From NCBI GenBank assembly GCA_003993805.1, contig RSEF01000002.1, positions 66,528,934 through 66,592,933 of the forward strand: a stretch of DNA of 64,000 bases, in the 5' to 3' direction. Shown piece after piece: positions 12,301 through 24,384 of the stretch (its first letter is position 1; the number at the start of each line of letters is the position of its first letter). The translations under genes and the position numbers were made by a program. The notes under the pieces were generated by a model. That model had not been told where the DNA came from, made no database searches, and saw nothing but the letters and a program-made list of their open reading frames with translations. This stretch comes from Himantopus leucocephalus. Its lineage: Eukaryota; Chordata; Aves; Charadriiformes; Recurvirostridae.

Positions 12301-12739
12301 TTCAAAGGAGGTGCGTCACCTGCCAACCAAAAGAGGAAGTGTCTAGCTAATGACTGGTTCACTGATAGTGGGTTTTGGGTGGTGTTTTTTTTTCTTTCCT
12401 TCCTTAATAATCTTCCTTCTTAACTGTGTTGATACCAATTTATTATATAGCCAGTGTAAAGTAGGTGGTGTACCTTTTCAAGAGAAATCTAATACTACAA
12501 TACAGTCCTCCACCCCTTCCTTTCCTGGCATCCCAAAAGATTAATAACTGCTTTAATATATGCCTGTATACAACAGGGCACAACACAGAAAATCCAGAGG
12601 AAAAAGAAATTATTTTAGGGTTTTTTTTAAATATACCTAAGTTGAGAAAAATGCAAATCCAGTGGTGGTGTTTCTCGTGCTTAGTCCTGGTATTTGTAAT
12701 GTTAAATACTGGGTTTGTCTATCAAGATTTTGGATTGAA

Positions 12740-14760
12740 TCCTGCTCAGGGTGCTGTTCTGTGTCATTGCTGGACTATGTTCAACCTGGTGTCTGCCAGG
12801 ATCAGGTTGAACATCAGCTTGGTTCTTTTCTGCCAAGCTCCTTTCCAGCTGGGGGGCCCCCAGCATATACTGGTGTGGGGGGTTATTCCTCGCCAGGTGC
12901 AGGACTTTGCACTTCCCCTTGCTGAGCTTCCTGAGGTTCCTGTCAACCTATTTCTCCAGCCTGTCAAGTTTGCACTGGATGGCAGCATTCTCATCTGGCC
13001 TGTCAGACACTCCTTCCGGTTTTGTGTCATCTGCAGACTTGCTGAGGGTGTGCTCTGTGCCATCATCCAGATCACTAAGAAATATATTAAACAGGACTGC
13101 TGAACCCAGTATGGACCCCTGAGGTACACTGCTAGTTACTGGCCTCCAGCGAGACCTTGTGGCGCTGATGACCACGCTCTGGACCTGGCCATTCAGCATT
13201 CTGCGTCAGTGTCTGCTTATCCAGCCCCTGCATCGAGAGCTCGTCTATGAGGATTTTATGGGAGACAGTATCGAAGGCCTTACTGAAGTCCAGGTAGACA
13301 CTATCTCCCCTCATCTACCAGGCCAGTTACTTCATCATAGAAGTTTATCAAGCTGGTCAGGCATGACTTCCCCCTGGTGAAGCCATGCTGACTACTTCTG
13401 ATAATCATGTCCTTTGTGTGCCTGGAAATGGTTTTCAGGATGAGCTGCTCCATGACCTTCACAGGGATCAGGGTAAGACTGGCAGGCCTGCAGTTACCTG
13501 GGTCCTCCTTCTTGAAGATAGAAGTGGCATTTGTTTTCCTCCAGTCTTCAGTCATTTCTCCCAGTTGCCATGATTGATCAAAGATTATCGAAAGTGGCCT
13601 TGCAATGACACCTGCCAGCTCCCTCAGCACTCATTGGTGCATCTCGTCAGGGCCCATAGACTTACACATATCCAGTTTAAGTGTTAGCTCTGACCTTATC
13701 CTCGTCTTTCTTGTTCCAACCCTTCCCTGTGCTCTCTGAGACCTGGGCCTCCTGAAAGCCAGTCTTGCTAGTAAAGACTGAAGCAAAGAAGTCATTCAGT
13801 ACCTCAGCCTCTTCCATGTTCTGTGTAACCAGGTCCCCTGTCTCATTCAGCAATGAGCCCACATTTTTCCCTCGTCTTCCTTTTGTCACCTGTGTACTTA
13901 CAGACTTCTTGTCTTTGACATCCCTGGTCAGATTCAATTCCATGTGGGTTATAGCTTTCCTAGCTTTGTTCCTGGATGCTTGGACAATGTTTTTGTATTC
14001 CTCCCAGGTTACCCATTCTTACTTCTACGCTCTGTGTGCTTCCTTTCTATGTCTGAGTTTGGACAGGAGATCCTTGTTCATCCAGTGAGGCCTCCTGGCA
14101 TTTCTGCCCGACTTCTTACTCATTGGGATGGAAATCTCTTCAGCTTGGAGGAGCTGATTCTTGAATACTAACCAGCCTTTTTGGGTCCTCTTCCCTCCAA
14201 GGCCTTATGTCATGGGACTCATCCAAGCAGTTCTTGAAAAGGCCAGATCTGTTCTCCTAAAATCCATGGTTGTAAGCTTGCTTGCTGCTCTCCTCCCTGC
14301 CCTCAGGATCCTGAACTCCACCATCCACCATCTCATGGTCACTGCAGCCAAGGCTGTGTTTGAAGTTCACATCCCCAGTGAGCCCTCCCTTGCCTGATGA
14401 GTATGAGGTCCAGCAGAGCACCTCTCCTCATTGATTCCTCTAATGACTTGGAGGAGGAAGCTGTTGTCAAAGCACTGCAGGACCCTCCAGGATTGCTTGT
14501 GTTGTTTTGTCTTGTCCCTGCAGCAGATATCAGAGTGGTGGAAGTCCCCCATGAACATCAGGGCCTGCGAACGCGAGGCTGCTCCTATTTGATGGTAAAG
14601 AGCCTCATCTGCTTGCTCTTCCTGTTCAGGTGATAGGTACCTGACGCTCACTATAATGTTGCCTTTACCTGTTCTCTCTTTAATCCTAACCCAGGAGCTC
14701 TCAGTTGGCTCCTTATCCATTCCCAGGCAGAGCTCCACGCACTCCAGCTGCTCTCTCACA
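12740..14760 (-). mobile_element. CR1 LINE, truncated at both ends, with endonuclease and reverse-transcriptase remnants
   Basis: Read on the minus strand, frames from 14,759 down to about 14,367 give an apurinic-endonuclease-like segment (FMGDFHHSDICCRD). Frames at 13,630-13,301 give reverse-transcriptase sequence with FKKEDPGNCRPASLTLIPVK and QHGFTRGKSCLTSL. Then come VYLDFSKAFDTVSH (13,314-13,132 frame) and [20 protein letters not shown] with degraded SADDTK (13,199-12,948 frame). These are in the order expected for CR1 ORF2. The pieces lie in different frames with stops, so the copy is dead. The 5' part of ORF2 is missing. The 3' UTR and terminal octamer repeats are also missing, because the match fades near 12,740. 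The plus-strand 212-residue frame starting at 12,465 is antisense to this element and is not a gene. Confidence 0.9.
12777..12814. repeat. 12-bp perfect inverted repeat at the broken 3' end of the CR1 copy
   Basis: ATGTTCAACCTG (12,777-12,788) and its exact reverse complement (12,803-12,814) flank a 14-bp spacer. The second arm appears as extra sequence compared with the CR1 copy near 57.7 kb, so it may be a small inverted duplication. Confidence 0.6.
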
Positions 14761-14936
14761 TAAAGGGAATGGATTTTTTGGTTTTGTTATTTGCTGATTT
14801 TATATAGATTGTTTTTAGGTTGCTGTGGGGAAAATGGGACAGTCCCAGGACACACATTGTAAGAGATTAAGGTGTGACTGTCAAACATACTAATTCTGTG
14901 CCAAAAGCTTGTATTTTTTTGTCACTTGATCCTTTT

Positions 14937-15000
14937 TCTTGTTGTGGGTTTTGGTTTGTGGGTTTTTTGTGTTTTTTTTTTTTCTTTTTTTTTTTTTTTN
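14937..15000 (+). repeat. G/T-rich then poly-T low-complexity tract ending in an N
   Basis: The tract starts with ggttttggtttgtggg-type sequence and passes into long T runs broken by single other bases. It ends in an N at 15,000, probably a length-uncertain homopolymer. Confidence 0.85.
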
Positions 15001-16233
15001 AAGGTAATAAATCACGTATTACACAAAGAATAGATTGATGGTAGTCTACTAGTCTTCTGAACTGTAAAGTATCTGAGAAATTTTAAAGATACATATGCAG
15101 AATAGCTTTTGATTTATTCTGGTCGGATACTTTTTTTTTATCAGCTGTTCCTGTTTAAAGACTCCTTAACTACCATTATCAATAGTGTCAAGTAATATCT
15201 TTATGTATTTAGAGTTTTTGCTTCTGTCTTCAGTTTGTTACATTTTTCACGTATTTTGTAAGCGTTTGTGCAGCCAGCTTTTCTGACCATTTTGTTTATC
15301 TTCTGTATCATGCATTTTTATTGATAAGGGTTATTGTAGGTATTATTGTATACAAGTAGATGATCTTCGCTTAACTATAATGTTTAATTGCTTTTAAAAT
15401 TTTCTTCTAATTAATACCCTTATTAGTCCTTTTAATAGTCTGTGAAAGGAAACCTGAGTAATACTGCAGTTTCTTTCAATGATCTATCCAATGGTATAAA
15501 AATACGAACTGAATAAGTTACTCGATTTACATGCACTTAGGGGAATTTTTTTATCGAATATTCCAGTGTTTTGTCTTGGCATAAAAAGTATTCCAGAAAT
15601 GTAAAATTGAACTGGAGAATAGTTTCTGGAGAGGAAAGGACCATTGTTAGCTTTGTGTTGTTTCTATAGGTCCCACAGGCAAATCTGTTTTGACTTGCTG
15701 AATGTTTTTGTGTAGAATTATAAAAGTAACTATAATGTTTTAGTAATTAAAACTAAGATACTGATGAGTTGTGTAGAAAGTGTGACTCAGAGGCCTGCGC
15801 ACACAGGAATAGGCATCAGGAAAGCAAGCTGAAAAAGCTCAGTGGAAATCTGAAGTCTGTACTTCCATAAAAACTCAGTTATTTGCATCTGCTATAAACT
15901 TTGCGAAGTAAATTCTGTTCAACAAAATCTTACAAAGAATCACTTGAAAAGTATGAAGTTGCAGCTCTGTATGTACAAATTATACAAGAAAAAAGAATTT
16001 TGCTACAGTGATTTATACTATGATTGCAGGCCTTTTTGCTGTATGACACATTTTTAACTCAAATTAGAATTTTTTGTTGATATGTTAGCACAAATCCGTA
16101 AGATGTTTAGATGAAAATATTTCTCATAAAATTCCATATGGCAAAAATTAACTTGCTACTTTAGGAGATTCTCAGTAATAAAAAAAATGATGTATTGGCT
16201 ATTTATTTACTGATTTTTATTTCATTTTGCCAG

Positions 16234-16407
16234 GTACCAAGTAGAAGATGAGTCCTCTCATTTGGATGAAATGCCACTAATGATGTCAGAAGAAGGCTTT
16301 GAAAATGATGAGAGTGATTACCATACTCTGCCAAGAGCCAGAATTTCTCAAAGAAGAAGAGGCTTAGAATGGTTTATCTGTGGTGGCTGGAAGTTCCTTT
16401 GCACTAG
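16234..16407 (+). CDS. ATP9B: ATP9B coding exon 2 (residues 32-89 plus two bases of codon 90)
   Basis: The acceptor is ttttgccag|GTACC and the donor CACTAG|gtttgt. The exon completes Arg32 and encodes [20 protein letters not shown], then [20 protein letters not shown] and [17 protein letters not shown]. The acidic cluster with a Pro-Leu-Met motif and the basic RISQRRR stretch belong to the cytosolic N-terminus upstream of the P4 core. The conservation to ATP9B is strong. Its entry phase, after two bases of a codon, matches exon 1, and its exit phase matches exon 3. The open frame runs on into the intron as far as 16,444 but is not conserved beyond the donor. Confidence 0.95.
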
Positions 16408-18631
16408 GTTTGTTGCATACCAGTACTTTTTATTAAAGTATTAAATGAATTAAGTAAATAGTAACTGTGTATTGTGTGATATGTGCAGAGTACAGGAACA
16501 CAATAATTTGCTTGTCATGCATCTTTTGATTGCTTTGTCTGCATTTTCCCTACTAGGACATCACCAGCATCTTAAGAGCTGCTCTGGTGTACTTCTGTCT
16601 GCTTTGCTGACTTGCAAGAAAGATAAGAGAGATCATGTACTACACTTGTACTAGTCTGAGGTCTGTAATATGGTGTACAAGCCTCATTTCTACTCAAAAC
16701 CACATCAGAATAGAGGGGTTAAAACTTCTTTTTACTTTTGAGGGCATTAGTGTGTTAAGTTGACAATATATAAATTTTATTGATGTTACTGAAAAGAAAG
16801 AGCAAATTCATTAACTAATGATTAGTTAACACTTCAACTTTAAAGGTTAAAGAATACACATAACTGGTGGCCTTGCAGTAAACTACAGCTGGAATTAGCT
16901 CTTGTGATTTGGTTCTTACTTGGAAAATTTTTGTGCTAAACTCTGCTCTATGCAGTTGCCTTGGAATAGTAACTTTCTAAGGAATTGCTAGCGAATTTCT
17001 AAATACAGAAATTGCTGTTAGGATGATTAAGAACCATGGGGTTTTTTATCTTGAATGTTAAAATCTGAGAATCGGTCAAGTGAATTAAGTGAAGCTTTTT
17101 CAGGGAACCTGAATGATGAATGCTTTTTTTGGCAGATGATTTTAGAATTGATTTATCTAAAAGTCTTCACAGGTGGTTTTCATGGCGCTTAATAAATTCC
17201 AAGAGGTCTGATACTGTTGTTTTACCTAAGCAACGCTGTATTTATGCACCTTCAGTTTTGAAATAATTTTGTTATACAGCTTTACTGTTTGCGGAAAAAT
17301 ATAATCTGTGTTGATTTATTTTTTTCTATAATGATTTAACAAAAACTCATGCATTAGTAATTTTATTATATGGGGTAAGTGTTCGAAAGGTAGCAGGAAG
17401 GAAGTAAGGTAGCAAAGTTTACAGAAGCAGCATTTGTATACATAAATGACTTCTGGAAGCAATGTTTCTGTTACAGAATTACCATTGCAGCTTTTAAAAA
17501 ACATCTTTAAACACTTAAAGAGATTGTTAATCTTTTAGTCATATCTTAAAATTGAGATACCTTTCAAACAATATACTTTAGGTGAGTTCACCTCTTAAAG
17601 TATTTATGAGTATTAGTTAGGATGATTACATTCCTGTAGGTTTCATGAAAAGAGGTAGACCAGTAAAGAGCACACCCTGTAGTTGTCCTGACAGAGAATT
17701 TACAGTGTTTGGACAGAGGCAGGCAATTGCAAGATGAGTTTATGTTGGAACTAATTAACAACTGTAAGAGAATGTCACAAGAAAGTGTCATTAATGCTGA
17801 GGATTGCAAAATTTCATGTTTTTGCTTGCTTTTTAAAATTGATAGGTATGTTTCAGCTTTAAGTGGAGCTCAAGCCTAGAAACTTTCAAACTTATTGGAC
17901 CTTATTAATTGAAATACTTGAGCGATATTTGTGATGGATTTTTGAGAATGAAAAGAACAAGAAAATGGCATTATGGATTCATTATTTTGCTTAGTACAGA
18001 TGTAGGTGTCTAAAAGAAAAGCCCTTACTAAGAAAGAGGCCTTAGAGGAGGAGTATGACTTCTGCTTTGCTGATTTCCTCAACTGAATTTGGATACAAAA
18101 AAGAGTCTATTCAGTCTTGTATTTGTACCTAGAGGCATTTCAATCACCTTAGTGTGTTCTGTAACAGAACGTCATAGCAGATAACTTTCACTTCTCATGG
18201 GAAAAAAAAAGTCTTTCTTAAAAAGAAAAAAAGGATGACCACCAGGCCATAGCAGAAGCTTGTTATTTCCGTAGGATATTAGCAACAAAGCTTTCTCCCA
18301 CAAGAAAGCTGCAGACATCTGCTTACATGAGATGGGAAAAATTAGCTGCAAGGAAGGTGAATCACATGGTATGTTATCTACTGGTCCGGTCAGGCTGGAT
18401 AAAAACATCAGTTTGGGTGAGCACTTCTGAGTCAGTATGTAAATACCTGTCATGGTGATAGGGAGTTTTTTTCTGGGCTGAGAGCACCATTGAGGCTTTG
18501 TTACTGATAAAAGTCAGGGATGTGCAGACAATGTTAAGATGTTTTTTGACATTTTCTCATTATAATAAAACTTTAAATTTTTGCTGGGGCCCACAGAAGA
18601 CTAGAGTTTTTGAAATGCGTATTTGCAGTTC

Positions 18632-18691
18632 ATAAACTTGCCTAGGATCATTGAGAAGATGATAAAGTTGCCTAGGATCGTTGAAGGAATC
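18632..18691. repeat. Diverged 30-bp tandem pair
   Basis: The units share ttgcctaggatc followed by an a or g and then ttga. Similarity fades towards the end of each unit, which suggests an old duplication. Confidence 0.6.
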
Positions 18692-21600
18692 ATTGTCATA
18701 CATGCAGTTATTAGTTACGCTGTGTAGTAGAATGAGTTATACTGTTTTTATGTAGTGTAAAGTATCAGTTTGGCATAGAATTAGGTGTTGATGCCTTCAC
18801 ATTTGAAATGGACATGTGAGAAAACAATTTTCATGTGTGTTGATGGTGGATTATGCATGTTAGGCAAACAACTGAAATTTATTTCTGAAAGGCAAACTGC
18901 GTTCTCTTAAGTGTAATTTGAGATTAAATACAGCATAGCAGTCTGAAACATCTTCAGTTGAAGACAATTTAAATACCTGAGACTGGGTGGGATTGGAATG
19001 TCAGCTTTCGCATCCAGAATTTCCTTTTGTGTTTTAAAGTAAATTTTAAATTTTTCAAAGTTGTGACAGAAAGATGAGCACAATAAAAGACTAGGCATTT
19101 GTCTGGAGTTGAGTTCAGGGGGGCCCTCATTTCTTTTGGGTTCTCAGTGAAAGTCTTGTGTTCTAAATCACTTTACTTGTTGCAAACAAACAACCCCCCC
19201 ATACCCACTAGTTTCTTTTGTCTGTCTTGCATTGTTTAGAGTAATCTCATTTTTGTGACAGGAAGTTTTCCGTCTCTTTGTAGCTTTAAAATTTTATATT
19301 CTATAGATTTTTTGTTGCTGCATCAGAAACTGTTACTATTTAGTTGAAAAAGTTTCACCCTTTTGGCAGGAGCAAATATGGAAGGTTTGACAAAGTTCAC
19401 TGTACATTAAAATTGATTCTGCAAAAATCCTTTATTCAGCTTTTAACAAGTCTGTTGTCTAAATAGAAGTTGATTGGAACTGAATGGTGTGAACTTTATT
19501 TGCAAATCTGCAGCTCTTTAAACAGTTTTTACATTTGCAAGAAAAAAATCATAATTAAATCAAATGTTGTCTTTGATTTTGAACAAACTGAAGACTTAAT
19601 TCAACCAATATAACTTTTAACTTCAGAAACTGCTTATTTCTTGCTTTCATAGCACAGTTAAAAGAAAACTTTGTGTATAGCAGCTGTTTTGTGGTTGTAA
19701 TCATTTCCCCTTTAACTTACAAATTCTCTTCAAGCTTGTGAAATTATAATGCACATAGATCAATACTCTGGAGTTCTTTGGGCTGGATTGATTTCTTTCT
19801 CATGAGATTTACATTCCACTTGTTATCAAAAAACACTTTGTCCCTATGAAAATGGTGCCATTGAATGGCATTTCCATATGAAGTGAAGGGGATATCAAAT
19901 GCTCGGATTAATTTGGGCTCTAAGATGGCCTGTACGCTTTCAATTAATCTGCAATGCATTTGTTATGCAGAAGCATGGGAAAATGCTGATCTTTTAAGAA
20001 TGACATGACCACTGTGTTGCTTTTGGCCTGATTACTGAAGCTACCTGTTGAGTACAATAATTACAGTATGTTTTCTTTGCAGAACTAGTTTCTGCTACTT
20101 AAAACCTAATAAGGAAAAGCTGACCCTTGCAGACAATATAGAGCTTTTATATTATCTTTCCTTTCTGATGAAAATGCTGTTTTGTGAAAGATACTGGCAG
20201 TTAAGCTTGTAGGATAAAAGTAATGAAAAGAGAAAATAAAAAAAGCCTTTATTATTAGAGCTGCAGAGTCAGTTGAGACTTTTACTTTAGCTTTTGACTT
20301 GGAGATGCGCTCTATTTATGAAAAAGTTAAAGGTTCTTATTTAACATTTACTCCAGTTTTTTTTTTTGTGGTAGTGGGGTTTTTTTTCCCTATGGCAACA
20401 GTTAAAAATATGAAGATTTTGGTGGTTGTTCCTTCAAATAAAAAAAAAAAGTACGTTAGGAAGCAGGTTGGTAAAAAGCCATTTAATAGACATACCTTAA
20501 AGTTCTTTTATGAATTGGTTCATTTCTTCATCTATATGATCTATACAATATAAAATACAGGCAACATGGCTTATAGCTAGCTTAAGAAAAAAAGCTTACT
20601 GTGCATGTCTTGAATTTTCTGGGCAAGGGCATTTGAAATAAATGCTTAAATCAATAAACAAGAATGTGATTTTTAATTGCTGAATCCATAGCATAAGGTG
20701 TGGTTTTACCTTAAAGATTTCAGGAAAATCTAAAGTGAGTGTTGGTCATGCTACATCTTACGTTATGTTTTTAGGACATTTGAAACTGTTCTGATTTATC
20801 TCCTGTTGCTTGTTTCACACAAATTTAGTGGGTACAAAAAGCCCATACCCTTGGACAAAAATAGTTTCTGTATTGGGAGATGTTAGCTTGACAACAGATT
20901 AAGTAGGTGTTGGGTGTTGATAATCTGAGTTTAAAAATATTGGGTAGACTTCATTGTTCTTAAAAATCTGAATTAATGTAAATTGATTAGGATTTCTGAG
21001 GCCAGCGTGTCTACCTCTTCCTCTTCCTGTGATGTAACAGTGATTACTGCTGCGACTGTAAATGGTAGAATCTAACTGGCTTTTACTTTTAAGGTAGTAA
21101 AACTCATCTGAACATTATGATAGTGATTTGGGCATAAAATGTAATATTGCCATCATCTGAGATTTTCTTGCGTCTGAGAACTTGGGTGTTGTTAGCTCTG
21201 TGTCAGTCCAATCCCTTTTATTAAAGGTATCACAATTGTCTCCCAGTCAGACATCATTCCTGTGTCTGTACTTTTTGGCATTTGCTAAACTAATGGTCAT
21301 TATGGCATCTGTTTCAGCTTCTCTGTTGATCTGTAATGGAAAAAGTAGCTTTAAGAAGGGGGAAGCTTATGGCACGGAAGGCCGTATAATTCAGTTGCTT
21401 CACTCAAATGTTTAATTTTAGCAATAGAAACGTCCTCAGTGTCTGAGGAAATTATTCTGTAAAAGCGACTGTGCCTAGTCAAATATTCAGTCTGTTTACA
21501 GCTTAAATTTAAAAACTGATTTAAGCAATGCAAGATTTCAAAGGCTGTCAGGAAACTTCTGTCTACAGGCTTGTAGACAGAAGCTGTCATGCTTGTTCAC

Positions 21601-22674
21601 TTTCCCTGGAAAAAAATATTTTTCTTGGAACTCTTTTGCTACAGGTCTGTCTCGATGCTTCTTACTGTACAGCTAAGCTCTTATGCTTGTATTGTCCTCT
21701 CCACCCCCCTGCCCTGGAAACTAATAATGTTTAAAGCTTTAATTCCATGAGCAGTTTTATCAAGAGTAAATCCAAGCTGGCACTGAGTGGGATTGTTCCA
21801 CCTTCTCCTACAAGCACGTAGCCTGCATTGTTTCAACTATTTTTAAAGTTTTTTATAGATTTTAAAGATCAGGGGTGGATCTAATTGAAAATAGTCCCTC
21901 TTTTTATTCTGTGTTAGTTTACAGCTGGGTTAATTTGTGGGTTTGGTTTACCCGTACAGTTGGATGAGTAGTAGTTTCGGCACAAGGGAAGGGGCAAGAA
22001 TGCACACCTTTGTTATGGGAGGAGGGTGGCACTAGCCATTTCAGTGGCAGCAGCAGGAGAGGTTCACAGCTGTTGAACTGATTGTGGAACCATGACCTAG
22101 AAAGACTGCTGTTCATTTTGCTTTAAAGACAAATTTAAGTAATGATCAAGGTAACTTGATTTTTCTGACTTGTATGTTACTAAGTAACAGGGTTGAATTT
22201 TGAGTGTTGAATTAACACAATTTTTTAAGATAGAAGAATTCTTTTTCACTATTTAAAAGTGGTGGGAAAAAGTTGCTGAATGGGCTTATATTTGTAACAA
22301 AAATAAAATGCATGTTTATGTAGGATCAAACCAAACTGATGTCCATAGCGTAGTGAAAGCTTCAGGGAGGAAATCTTAAGAATCCAGCATTTAAACTTGA
22401 AGTGTTAAATGGTAGCTTGTGAGTATTGGTGTAGTGGCACTTCCAGAACAAAGTGAATGTTGCTTTGAATGATTTTACTATTGCATAACTTCCAGTTTTC
22501 TTTAAAAAGAGCCTGCAACTTTGAATTCCATTTGTTCTTTGGCAAAATTACTTTGTAATAGGCCTGGGATAATGTAGGCTGCAGACAAGAACATTTTAAG
22601 TGGGACTGTAGTGATGTAAGCTAGCTATCAGCCTTCCTTCCCTGTATATTTGTGTGTACCGTGATTCTGTAATA

Positions 22675-23555
22675 GTGGAAAAACGGAGTCGGAAATGACC
22701 TTGAGAGGTCATCCAGTTGATTCCTTGCCTGCACAGGATGAATTACATGTATCACGTATGTCTGATCTAACTAGATCTTAGAGACCTGCAGTAGTAGGAA
22801 TTCCAGCCCCCTTAAGTGTTTCTTTCCACCCTAGTTGTTAGAAGCGTTTACTCAATGTCAGTTCCTCCCCTTATTTATTTGCCACAGTTGAAGTCCATCA
22901 TTACTTAATCATGGTGTTATTCTCTAGGTGGAGAATAGTTGTCCTTTTCCTCTTTGCAGCTGTTTCTTACATACTTGAAACCGTATTAGGTCCACACAGC
23001 CTTCTCTCAACAACTCATGTTTCTTTTCATGTATATAGTAGACAACCCTGCTCTGCTTTCTAGACCTGTAATTGTTTTGTTGCTCTTGTGTGTGGTCTTT
23101 GTTTTCCCGATAGACCTGTTTGAATTTTGGTATTCATGATGGTATTGTAAGTCAACTGAGATCTTGCTAGCACTGGATTGAGAAAAAGGAACACATTCAT
23201 GACTTGCTAGCAGTATGCCTGTCCATGCTGACCAGATACATGCCTTTTTTGGCTTCATTCTCAGCAGTAACTGAGTCCTTCTTTTCTGAGCTGCCATCTA
23301 CTAATGCTTTTCTAATTCTGTATTTGCATAGCTGATTATTTCTGTGTAAACGTACTATGTTGTCGTTTTGCTTGTTTAACTGCATTCTATCTTTTCAAGG
23401 TAGCTTTTCCAATCTGTCAAGACAACTTTGAATTCTCATCTCCTCTTTGCATGTACTCCTGTCTCTAGCATTTTGTTGTCTAAAAAAAATATTTGATAGT
23501 CCATTACCTGGTAAGTTCTAGATAAAGCTTTGCAGAGCTTCACTGAAATTATTTT
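22675..23555 (-). mobile_element. Old, diverged CR1-type LINE remnant
   Basis: In plus-strand reading, gaaatgaccttgagaggtca near 22,694 and catccagttgattcc just after it resemble the reverse complement of a CR1 3' UTR. Further on, ttgttgctcttg near 23,077 and ccaatctgtcaagacaactt near 23,410 match successive parts of an old amniote CR1 3' coding region. The order is right for one minus-strand copy. Divergence is high, no octamer end remains, and no open frame survives. Borders are approximate. Confidence 0.55.
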
Positions 23556-23658
23556 GGTTTTATAACAAGCTACTCTGCAATTATGATTTTTTTCCAACTG
23601 TGTCAGTTCCTTTACTTTCCTTATGAGAAATATCTTGAGAGCTAAGTTTTATTAGAGA

Positions 23659-23773
23659 CATAGAATCATAGAATGATTTGGGTTGGAAGGGACCTTTAAA
23701 GATTGTCTAGTCTAACCTCCATGGCCATGGGCAGGGACATGTTACACTAGATCAGGGTGCTCAAAGCCCCAGG
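23659..23773 (-). mobile_element. CR1 3' end fragment
   Basis: It begins with catagaatcatagaatg, the reverse complement of the CR1 terminal octamer repeats. It continues with ggttggaagggacctttaaa and the tctaacctcc / ggcagggacat block typical of avian CR1 3' UTRs. It is severely 5'-truncated, at about 115 bp. It lies only about 100 bp from the older CR1 remnant in the same orientation. Confidence 0.9.
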
Positions 23774-24282
23774 AGTCAAGAGAAGACGTGTACTCTCAAG
23801 GAACAGTGCATGAGGGAAATCAGTTCCGTTTTCAAGGTTGCTCTTGACATGTCAGTGTTGGTTATGACTTTGTTTTTCAGGTGTGTACAAGTACATACAA
23901 ATAGATTGTCTATACAGAATTAATGTGGGAAACAATGCTGAGGTGTCTGGATCATAATTTTCCGTTCCTGTTCTCAGCAAGATCCTTTTTGCTGGTTTGA
24001 ATACAACTTATAAGAGCTTCCTAATGGTTACTTTTTTTTTTCTCCTTTCACCAAAAATATTGTCAGTAAATTCAAAAACCTCACTAGGAAATGTGTCACT
24101 TCCCTTCGCCTTCAACTTCACCTGCTGATGTGGCTGAAATCCATTGTGACCAACTAGGTCTGTGCTTTGGCTGCAGTAGGTGGTCACGAAAGGGCTGTCT
24201 GCTCGGTCTTCTGATTCACCTGCCTAAAACGGACTCACAACATGATTAAAGCACCTTCCCCCAGTATTAAAAAATGCGGAGA

Positions 24283-24384
24283 AATTCTCCTTTAACATAC
24301 GGGACTGTAAAACAGGTATATACAGTGTATGGCAATTCTCCTTTAACATACGGGACTGTAAAACAGGTATATACAGTGTATGGC
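24283..24384. repeat. Exact 51-bp tandem duplication
   Basis: Copies at 24,283-24,333 and 24,334-24,384 start aattctcctttaacatacgg and appear identical throughout. The length is a multiple of three, so short open frames on both strands carry a repeated 17-residue unit, but nothing else suggests coding. The lack of any difference implies a recent event, a polymorphic repeat or an assembly error. Confidence 0.95.

Larger units (their letters stand above)
654..16233 (+). other. ATP9B intron 1 (15.6 kb)
   Basis: The donor is CAG|gtacgg and the acceptor ttttgccag. The first 450 bp are still CpG island. The rest is AT-rich non-coding sequence. It contains a 102-bp duplication around an N at 2,232, small inverted repeats (for example 6,030-6,050), a broken CR1 element at about 12.74-14.76 kb and a T-rich tract ending in an N at 15,000. 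I recognise no other gene. A G+C-richer patch at about 9.7-10.1 kb has no recognisable origin. Confidence 0.9.

Noticed and set aside
12465..13103. 212-codon plus-strand frame in intron 1
   Set aside because: From about 12,740 it is the antisense of the CR1 reverse-transcriptase region. The rest has no family resemblance.
13765..14633. Plus-strand frames of 75-107 codons
   Set aside because: Antisense shadows of the minus-strand CR1 ORF2.
20299..20553. 84-codon frame with hydrophobic stretches
   Set aside because: Driven by poly-T and A/T-rich codons, with no family match or splice context.
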